Assembly: GCA_021781255.1 (NCBI GenBank)
Contig: JAJXXG010000473.1
Location: 1-6,387 of the forward strand
Source of the DNA: Acidobacteriota bacterium
GTDB taxonomy: Bacteria > Acidobacteriota > Terriglobia > Terriglobales > Acidobacteriaceae
Direction of reading: 5' to 3'
Length of the DNA: 6,387 bases
Positions 1 to 4,366 of this stretch are shown here, one piece after another; position 1 is the stretch's first letter; the number at the start of each line of letters is the position of its first letter. Position numbers and translations under genes: made by a program. A model generated the notes under the pieces. That model did no database searches. It had not been told where the DNA came from and saw only the letters and a list, made by a program, of their open reading frames with translations.

Positions 1-322
1 TTCCGATCTCAAGGCCGATTTTGGTCAGTGTGTCGCGCGTCCACTCATTGGCCTTCTTCAGGTTGGGCGAGCCGGTGAGGCGGGGGCCGATGCCGTCCAT
101 GAGCGCGCTGGCGAACTCCATCACGTGCGAGTGGTTCAGACCTTCGTCGCGAATGCGCTGGTACATGGCCAGGTCCAGCGATTCGGTTGCGGGCTGTACT
201 TCGCTGTAGGGATCGACCTGCGCGGGTGCAGCAGGGGCGGGCTTGGGCTTGTCCGCGGCATTCAAAGCAACAGCCACGGCGAGCAGTGCCGCGGGGAAGA
301 GGCGCACGACTTTGTTCAGCAT
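1..322 (-). CDS. Secreted M28-family metallopeptidase, N-terminal part (gene runs off the left edge)
   Basis: Reading the minus strand from an ATG at 322 gives 107 codons with no stop before the window edge. Residues 1-7 are basic (MLNKVVR) and 8-20 are hydrophobic, a typical Sec signal peptide with a likely cut near A22/A23. An Ala/Pro/Lys linker follows (about 24-36). Residues 76-95 contain the DGIGPRLTGS stretch followed by KKANEWT, which I recognise as the segment just ahead of the catalytic domain in many bacterial M28 (aminopeptidase Y/glutamate carboxypeptidase-like) zinc peptidases. The metal-binding His/Asp/Glu residues lie outside the window, so activity cannot be judged. Expected role: exported di-zinc exopeptidase in the periplasm or outside the cell. 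A GGAG at 332-335 sits nine bases before the ATG and supports this start. The lipoprotein gene lies 114 bases upstream on the same strand. The M28 call is from remembered family resemblance; the reading frame and signal peptide are seen directly. Confidence 0.82.
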   Translation of the reverse strand, partial: MLNKVVRLFPAALLAVAVALNAADKPKPAPAAPAQVDPYSEVQPATESLDLAMYQRIRDEGLNHSHVMEFASALMDGIGPRLTGSPNLKKANEWTRDTLTKIGLEIG

Positions 323-365
323 GGGGAATGGCTCCGATTGGAAGGGATGCTTACCGATGGGTGGA

Positions 366-386
366 ATTCTACCCCTTCCGGCCGGA
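366..386 (-). promoter_or_regulatory. Candidate -10 box with adjoining palindrome upstream of the M28 peptidase
   Basis: On the minus strand TAGAAT (366-371) matches five of six bases of a sigma-70 -10 box and would put the start of transcription about 37 bases before the peptidase ATG. Just upstream, TCCGGCCGGA (377-386) is a perfect 10-base palindrome lying in what would be the -35/-10 spacer. It extends imperfectly to 374-389 and could be an operator or a short hairpin at the end of the lipoprotein transcript. No convincing -35 hexamer is visible, so this is weak. Confidence 0.25.
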
Positions 387-436
387 GGGTTGTGCTTTTC
401 TGCGTTTTTGTCTGTCGTGCGGGTGCAGGATGCAGA

Positions 437-1030
437 TCAATCGCTGGTGTTGCTGCTGTCGATGCCGGACGGCAAATCCAGCGCGACGAGAGCAAATTTC
501 GTCTTTCCATCCTGTGGGTTCTCAAAGCCCACGATGTGCTGGTGGTGCTTGGAGCCAGCCTTCAACTGCACATTGTTGCCGATGTCCACGTTGGTGTGTT
601 TGTGGTCGTCGGAGCACGTGAGGCCCTGCGGGGTCGCAGTGGGCGTTCCCACGGGCTCGTTGTTCCGGCAGGTTATGACCGGGCCGTAGCGGCCCAGCGC
701 CTGTTTATAGAACGCCTCGACCTTGTCTTGCGGGTCAGAGCTGGCGTAGGAGACAACCTGCACGCGCAACTGCCACTCTCCAATGCCCATGTGCACGTCG
801 GCGGATTTGTGATCGTCGTCGCCCTTGTCCAGAGTTGCGCCGGGATAGACGGGCAGGCCGAGATCTGTGGCCGTGGTCTTGTCAGTGTTCACATGAATGC
901 CGCCGAAGGGCGTGTCCACCTGCACCTTTTTTTCCTGCCCGTTCGCGTCCTTATCCACATTTACCCTGCAGCCCGCGGTCCACGCCACCAGCGCAAGGCC
1001 GGACAGCACAATCATCGCTTTCCGTATCAT
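437..1030 (-). CDS. Predicted lipoprotein of unknown function with Asp/His-rich patches
   Basis: A 197-residue product. The N-terminus (MIRKAMIVLSGLALVAWTAGC) has two basic residues, a hydrophobic core and a lipobox-like TAGC with C21 as the putative lipidated cysteine; the -3 residue is Thr rather than the usual Leu, so the box is imperfect. The mature part has a charged stretch, DTPFGGIHVNTD (39-50), LPVYPGATL (59-67), an alpha/beta-looking segment with DPQDKVEAFYKQAL (99-112), and two cysteines (C121, C139) that could form a disulfide. Three short acidic/histidine patches stand out: DDDHK (71-75), DDHKH (141-145) and KHHQH (161-165). I recall similar YPGA-containing hypothetical proteins in Acidobacteria but know no function. 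A TTG 33 bases upstream (1063) is in frame, but the ATG at 1030 is chosen because it has a ribosome binding site and starts the signal peptide. It is transcribed divergently from the GH39 gene. Confidence 0.8.
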   Translation of the reverse strand: MIRKAMIVLSGLALVAWTAGCRVNVDKDANGQEKKVQVDTPFGGIHVNTDKTTATDLGLPVYPGATLDKGDDDHKSADVHMGIGEWQLRVQVVSYASSDPQDKVEAFYKQALGRYGPVITCRNNEPVGTPTATPQGLTCSDDHKHTNVDIGNNVQLKAGSKHHQHIVGFENPQDGKTKFALVALDLPSGIDSSNTSD

Positions 1031-1212
1031 GGCAATCGCCCTCTTCTCGTCTAGTACGCCCAAGTCTGTTGAATGGTTCCTCGAATCGCCTTGCGCGAGG
1101 CTTCATCTTTTTATCACGTTTCGAGGCGCGGCTGAACGAGTTGGGCGGCGAGGGGAGGGCGGATTGGTCCGCCGGGGAAAATGGTGAACCCAGCAATGGT
1201 AATGTGGAACGC
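1031..1212. other. Divergent spacer between lipoprotein and GH39 genes, with a distant inverted repeat
   Basis: This 182-base gap must hold the promoters of both flanking genes, which are read outwards. No hexamer pair good enough to call was found for either direction. The clearest structure is an inverted repeat, CCTCGAA (1079-1085) and TTCGAGG (1120-1126), with centres about 41 bases apart, close to four helical turns. The arms flank an AT-richer stretch (around 1101-1120). It could be a split operator, but seven-base arms at this distance can arise by chance. The plus-strand frame stays open through the spacer into GH39, but nothing suggests that part is translated. Confidence 0.3.
1039..1043 (-). 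promoter_or_regulatory. Ribosome binding site fixing the lipoprotein start at 1030
   Basis: On the minus strand GAGGG, within GAAGAGGG (1039-1046), lies eight bases before the ATG at 1030. The in-frame TTG at 1063 would put this site inside the gene and add eleven charged residues before the signal peptide, so the ATG is preferred. Confidence 0.6.
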
Positions 1213-2901
1213 ATGAAGAATGCGTTTACCGGAGTCTGCATGGCTCTTTTGGGTGCGGCTGCGCCGCTCCTGCTTTTTGCTCCAGGTCCAGCCAGCGCGC
1301 AGGTCTCGGTTGCAGTGCATGCCAATCAGGCGGCCGGGCCGTACACGCCGATCTGGAACTACTTTGGCGCGGACGAGCCGAACTATATCTATGCGCCGCA
1401 TGGTAGGAAGCTGCTGGGCGAACTGGCCGCGCTGAGTCCGACGCCGGTTTACTTCAGGCCGCATAACCTGTTCACTACGGGCAATGGAGACGGGTCGCTG
1501 AAGTGGGGATCGACCAACGTCTACACGGAGCGGCCCGACGGAACGGCGGTGTACGACTTCACGATTACGGACCGCATTTTTGACGCGCTGCTGGCCGCGC
1601 ATGTGCGTCCGCTGGTGGAGATCGGATTTATGCCCGAGGCGCTTTCGACGCATCCTGAGCCTTATCGCCACAGCTTTCCCAAGGGCAATGTGTTCACGGG
1701 CTGGAGCTATCCGCCCAAGGATGAGGCCAAGTGGTCGAAGCTGGTGACGGCTTATGCGACACATCTGCATGAGCGCTATGGCAGCCAGACGGCGGACTGG
1801 CTGTGGGAGGTGTGGAACGAGCCGGACATTGCCTACTGGCATGGCACGCCCGAGCAGTATGACCGGCTTTACGACCTGACGGCGGCGGCCATTCGCACAG
1901 TGATGCCCGAGGCGAAGATCGGCGGGCCGGAGGCCACGGGCGTCAGCGACCACTCCGAGCCGTTTCTGCGGCAGTTTCTGGAGCACTGCGCGCACGGCGT
2001 GAATGCGGCGACGGGAGGCACGGGCGCGCCGCTGGACTTTATCAGCTACCACCCCAAAGGCAAGCCTTCACTGGTGGATGGGCACGTGGAGATGAGCATT
2101 GCAACGCAGTTGCGTGCGGTGGCGCGCGGCATGCGGGTGATTGCGAGTTATCCCGAGTGGAAGAACACGCCCATCATTCTGGGCGAGAGCGACCCGGAGG
2201 GCTGCGCCGCCTGCCGGGGCACGCAGAACGGATACCGCAACGGGCCGCTCTACGGGGTGAGCGTGACCGAGGCGACACTGCGCACGTATGAACTGGCCCG
2301 CCAGTACGGCGTCAACATCCAAGGCACGGTGACCTGGGCCTTCGAGTTTGAAGACCAGCCGGCCTTTGCCGGATTTCGCTCACTGGCGACTGACGGCATC
2401 GACAAGCCGGTGATGAATGCCTTCAGGATGCTGGGAATGCTGGGAGGCGGCAAGCCGGGAGCCGTGTGGGTTGCGACTGAAAGCAGCGGCGCGCTTCCGC
2501 TGGCGCAGGTCGTGGCCGACAGCGTAACCAATGCCCCTGATGTGAATGCAGCGGCCACGCGCAATGGCAGGGAAGTGGACGTGTTGTTATGGAATTATCA
2601 CGACGCGGACATTGCCGGTCCGGGTGCGCTGGCGCATCTGGCTGTGGACGGACTGCACGGCAGGGCCGCCATGGTAGCGGAGTTCCGCATGGATGCAGAG
2701 CATAGCAATGCCTACCGGGCGTGGCAGCAGATGGGGAGCCCTGCGCATCCGACTGCGGAACAGACGGCGCAACTGCAGAAGGCTGGCGGACTGGAAGAGA
2801 CGGTGAAGGACCAGAGAATTCCGGTTCGCGCAGGCAAGGCGGCGATGGACCTGAGCCTGCCGCGGCAGGCGGTGGTGCTGGTACGGCTGCGGGAACGCTG
2901 A
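1213..2901 (+). CDS. Exported GH39 beta-xylosidase-like glycoside hydrolase
   Basis: A 562-residue enzyme of glycoside hydrolase family 39, expected to release xylose or a related sugar from the ends of xylo-oligosaccharides by a retaining mechanism. Residues 1-29 form a signal peptide (hydrophobic 8-23, cut after ASA at A29), so it acts in the periplasm or outside. The (beta/alpha)8 domain covers roughly 30-395: EIGFMPE (136-142), a YPPKDEAKWSKLV stretch typical of GH39 xylosidases, WNEPD (201-205) with E203 as acid/base, GGPEATG from 237, SYH (278-280), and GES with E325 as likely nucleophile. The 122-residue gap between the two glutamates is close to the 117 of Thermoanaerobacterium XynB (E160, E277). 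Residues about 395-562 fit the family's C-terminal beta-sandwich. A CxxC (C331, C334) follows the nucleophile. The frame is open upstream to 835, but the ATG at 1213 starts the signal peptide; GTG at 1204 is an alternative. The ribosome binding site is weak (GGAA at 1206-1209). Exact substrate is not fixed by sequence; GH39 also includes iduronidases and other activities. Confidence 0.9.
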   Translation: MKNAFTGVCMALLGAAAPLLLFAPGPASAQVSVAVHANQAAGPYTPIWNYFGADEPNYIYAPHGRKLLGELAALSPTPVYFRPHNLFTTGNGDGSLKWGSTNVYTERPDGTAVYDFTITDRIFDALLAAHVRPLVEIGFMPEALSTHPEPYRHSFPKGNVFTGWSYPPKDEAKWSKLVTAYATHLHERYGSQTADWLWEVWNEPDIAYWHGTPEQYDRLYDLTAAAIRTVMPEAKIGGPEATGVSDHSEPFLRQFLEHCAHGVNAATGGTGAPLDFISYHPKGKPSLVDGHVEMSIATQLRAVARGMRVIASYPEWKNTPIILGESDPEGCAACRGTQNGYRNGPLYGVSVTEATLRTYELARQYGVNIQGTVTWAFEFEDQPAFAGFRSLATDGIDKPVMNAFRMLGMLGGGKPGAVWVATESSGALPLAQVVADSVTNAPDVNAAATRNGREVDVLLWNYHDADIAGPGALAHLAVDGLHGRAAMVAEFRMDAEHSNAYRAWQQMGSPAHPTAEQTAQLQKAGGLEETVKDQRIPVRAGKAAMDLSLPRQAVVLVRLRER

Positions 2902-2910
2902 TGGCCGGGT

Positions 2911-2925
2911 CTGCGCGGGGCGCAG
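2911..2925. terminator. Hairpin between convergent genes, possible bidirectional terminator
   Basis: CTGCGC (2911-2916), loop GGG, GCGCAG (2920-2925) make a perfect six-pair GC-rich stem in the 26 bases between the GH39 stop (2901) and the miniprotein stop (2928). Its position suits a terminator serving both strands, but neither side has a T run, so a classic intrinsic terminator is not demonstrated. Confidence 0.35.
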
Positions 2926-2927
2926 GA

Positions 2928-3035
2928 TCAGTGCGAGGAGTGGCCGTCTTCCTTGCTGCTGGTGGAGAAGAGAATGGCTGTGACGAAGACGACGATGATG
3001 ACCGGGACGACGAAGAACGGGGAAGTGATGTCCAT
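2928..3035 (-). CDS. 35-residue single-pass membrane miniprotein, unknown function
   Basis: On the minus strand an ATG at 3035 opens a 35-codon frame ending in TGA (2928-2930). The product starts MDITSPFFVV, has an unbroken hydrophobic stretch at about residues 7-23 rich in Val, Ile and Phe, and ends in a short polar tail (STSSKEDGHSSH). It is expected to span the cytoplasmic membrane once. Support for it being real: GGGAG eight bases upstream of the ATG, a length and composition typical of small membrane proteins, and a fit into an otherwise empty gap, ending 26 bases from the GH39 stop with a hairpin between. It lies 59 bases downstream of the SDR gene on the same strand and may be co-transcribed. 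Four GTC valine codons and similar triplets make the DNA look repetitive and give a run of Asp in an opposite-strand frame, which is an artefact. I do not recognise the family; it could be a small membrane-anchored partner or regulator, but nothing shows which. Confidence 0.62.
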   Translation of the reverse strand: MDITSPFFVVPVIIVVFVTAILFSTSSKEDGHSSH

Positions 3036-3043
3036 GGTGAAAG

Positions 3044-3048
3044 CTCCC
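3044..3048 (-). promoter_or_regulatory. Ribosome binding site of the miniprotein
   Basis: GGGAG on the minus strand, eight bases before the ATG at 3035. It is among the best-placed ribosome binding sites in the window and is the main reason to accept such a short gene. Confidence 0.6.
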
Positions 3049-3094
3049 TAAGGCAATAGAGTACCAAATGCGTGGTCTTGCCGGCTTCAGGCCG

Positions 3095-3886
3095 CTACAC
3101 CCAGCCGCCGTCCACTATGTAGCTCTGGTTGGTGATGGCGCTGGAGTCGTCGGCGGCCAGGAACAGCACCAGGCGGGCGACGTCTTCTGGCACAATGTCG
3201 CGCTTGAGAGCCTGGCTGGCGAGAATCTCCGCCTTGTACTCAGGCGTGTACCAGAGCTGCTTCTGGCGTTCGGTGACGATGGCGCCGGGGAGCACGGCAT
3301 TGACTCGAATATTGAAGGGGCCAAGCTCATGGGCCAGGGTGCGCGTGAGTCCCACGACGGCGGCTTTGGCCGCAATGTAAAGCGGCACGCCCGTGGAGGG
3401 AATGATCCAGGAGATGGAACTCATATTGATGATGGAGCCGCGACCGGCGGCGCGCATGGCGGGCAGTACCGCCTGCACGGCAAAAAAATGCGGGCGAAGG
3501 TTGATGGCCATGGAGTGGTCCCAGTAGTCCGGGGTGACCTGTTCGATGGAGTGGCGCTGGTCGTTAGCGGCGTTGTTAACCAGCACATCCACGGTTCCCT
3601 GGTCCACGAGAACCAGCTTGACGGCGTCCTGCAGGGCATTTACATCCGTGATGTCGCAGTGGATGTACTGCGGGGCGGGTTGGCCCTCGGCTGCGAGCGA
3701 GTTGACCAGCGCGTGGGCCGGGTCATCCTGGATGTCAAGGAAGGCTACGTGGGCGCCCTGCCGCGCGAAATGGGTGACGATGGATTCGCCGATGCCGGAG
3801 GCTCCGCCGGTGACGATCACGGTGCGTCCCCGCAGGCTTGGATAGCGCGCAAACTGCTCGCGGGACTGCGGATCAGTGTCTTGCAT
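3095..3886 (-). CDS. Short-chain dehydrogenase/reductase, D-xylose 1-dehydrogenase-like
   Basis: A 263-residue classical SDR, normal family length and complete. Motifs: TGGASGIG (26-33) for cofactor binding; D51 at the end of beta-2, which favours NAD over NADP; NNAAN (104-108); N129; catalytic S157, Y170 and K174 (YxxxK); and the usual C-terminal DGGWV. It is cytosolic and probably tetrameric by family. Beyond generic SDR motifs, several stretches match what I remember of Caulobacter crescentus XylB, the NAD-dependent D-xylose dehydrogenase: YPSL near the start, NDxRH (108-112), SISW (157-160), RQKQLWYTPE (207-216) and the LFLAADD region. It may therefore oxidise D-xylose, or another aldose such as L-arabinose, galactose or fucose, to the lactone. 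The nearby GH39 gene fits a pentose role but is convergent. The ATG at 3886 has only a poor ribosome binding site (GAG about nine bases upstream). The miniprotein follows downstream. The SDR call is near certain; the substrate is inferred. Confidence 0.93.
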   Translation of the reverse strand: MQDTDPQSREQFARYPSLRGRTVIVTGGASGIGESIVTHFARQGAHVAFLDIQDDPAHALVNSLAAEGQPAPQYIHCDITDVNALQDAVKLVLVDQGTVDVLVNNAANDQRHSIEQVTPDYWDHSMAINLRPHFFAVQAVLPAMRAAGRGSIINMSSISWIIPSTGVPLYIAAKAAVVGLTRTLAHELGPFNIRVNAVLPGAIVTERQKQLWYTPEYKAEILASQALKRDIVPEDVARLVLFLAADDSSAITNQSYIVDGGWV

Positions 3887-3921
3887 GGGGCAGGCTCATG
3901 TGCGCACCGCTAACGCGGCCC

Positions 3922-3927
3922 AGTATA
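3922..3927 (-). promoter_or_regulatory. Candidate -10 box for the SDR gene
   Basis: TATACT on the minus strand matches five of six bases of the sigma-70 -10 consensus, in a short AT-rich island of an otherwise GC-rich spacer. It would give a leader of about 30 bases before the ATG at 3886. No good -35 hexamer is found at the expected distance. Confidence 0.33.
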
Positions 3928-3983
3928 TACCGGTGGGTCTTACGGCGTGAAAGCGGCTCTCATCCCATCCAGTGGTACAGCGT

Positions 3984-3999
3984 CTCCCATGAGTGGGAG
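3984..3999. repeat. Inverted repeat, six-base arms
   Basis: CTCCCA (3984-3989) and TGGGAG (3994-3999) are perfect reverse complements separated by TGAG. The site is about 100 bases upstream of the SDR start and could be an operator half-site pair or a small hairpin. Short enough to arise by chance. Confidence 0.35.
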
Positions 4000-4147
4000 C
4001 ATACTGAATGACAGGGGCTGGGCAGCGGAGAAGCTTCCCCTAAGTTTTCCCGTTGTCCACTTCGGCAATTAGACTTGCAGGGACGATTGCCGGCACTCAA
4101 CTGACGCCGGCTGAGCGGAGAGATGGACCCGCGAGCACGTCCCGAAA

Positions 4148-4234
4148 GCGCCGGCATCTTGGCGCGCAAGAACATGAATTGAGCGCACCCGCACATGAGC
4201 GGATGCGAAAGTGCGCGGCCTGCGGGAAATCCGC
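4148..4234 (+). repeat. Cluster of three consecutive hairpins upstream of the oxidoreductase gene
   Basis: Three potential stem-loops follow one another. The first is GCGCC (4148-4152) with GGCGC (4161-4165). The second is GCGCAC (4183-4188) with GTGCGC (4211-4216), enclosing CCGC (4189-4192) and GCGG (4199-4202). The third is GCGG (4222-4225) with CCGC (4231-4234). The middle one is the strongest: ten pairs in two stacked helices with an eight-base bulge (ATGCGAAA). If transcribed with the downstream gene they would form a structured leader. Folding energy was not computed. Confidence 0.35.
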
Positions 4235-4266
4235 GTCGCGCAGTCATCAGGATTGTCGGCGCACAG

Positions 4267-4288
4267 CGCGTTGCGGGGATGCAACGCG
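4267..4288 (+). repeat. Perfect eight-pair hairpin in the oxidoreductase leader
   Basis: CGCGTTGC (4267-4274), loop GGGGAT, GCAACGCG (4281-4288). This is the longest perfect hairpin seen in the window and ends 78 bases before the oxidoreductase ATG. No T run follows, so it is not a simple intrinsic terminator. It may be an operator, an mRNA-stabilising stem, or part of a regulatory leader. Confidence 0.45.
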
Positions 4289-4366
4289 GCATGAAGGCTA
4301 ATCCAGACTGGCCTGCAGCGCGCGTCGGCTTCAAGGACACTGGCAGGAAACCTATTGGGGGAATTT

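Larger units (their letters stand above)
3887..4366. other. 480-base divergent intergenic region, rich in inverted repeats
   Basis: No gene is supported here. Open frames on both strands lack ribosome binding sites and any recognisable protein pattern. The left end should hold the SDR promoter and the rest the promoter and leader of the oxidoreductase gene. At least four separate inverted repeats lie between 3984 and 4288 (listed separately), together with three copies of the palindrome GCCGGC (4089-4094, 4106-4111, 4150-4155), the first two of which could pair with each other. No match to a riboswitch, tRNA, 6S, SRP or RNase P RNA was recognised by eye. A plus-strand TTGTCC near 4053 resembles a -35 box but has no good partner. 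GGGGG (4357-4361) just before the ATG at 4367 is the likely ribosome binding site. Confidence 0.55.

Noticed and set aside
125..1054. 309-codon plus-strand frame across the left end
   Set aside because: Antisense to both the M28 fragment and the lipoprotein, each with a signal peptide and ribosome binding site; no domain in its translation.
835..1212. In-frame upstream extension of GH39 (126 extra codons)
   Set aside because: It would bury the signal peptide inside the protein and overlap the divergent lipoprotein gene; the residues are low-complexity Arg/Pro/Ser.
1114..2052. 312-codon minus-strand frame opposite GH39
   Set aside because: Antisense to a confident enzyme with catalytic motifs; Arg-rich translation with no domain.
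2423..3067. Minus-strand frame rich in Ser and Pro, and plus-strand frame with a run of Asp near 3000
   Set aside because: Both are other-frame readings of the GH39 C-terminus and the Val-rich miniprotein; the Asp run is the opposite-strand reading of GTC/ATC codons.
3068..3913. 281-codon plus-strand frame opposite the SDR gene
   Set aside because: Covers almost exactly the antisense of a complete SDR; no motifs, so a codon-bias shadow.
4089..4155. Three GCCGGC copies as a possible regulator-binding array
   Set aside because: Six-base GC palindromes are frequent at this base composition and the spacing (17 and 44 bases) is irregular.
3960..4340. 126-codon minus-strand frame and overlapping plus-strand frames in the large spacer
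   Set aside because: They start at GTG or TTG without a ribosome binding site and have Arg/Cys/Pro-rich, non-protein-like translations.
4330..4366. GACACTGGC as a possible cobalamin-riboswitch B12 box
   Set aside because: It does not match the conserved GCCACTG core and no surrounding riboswitch elements were found.
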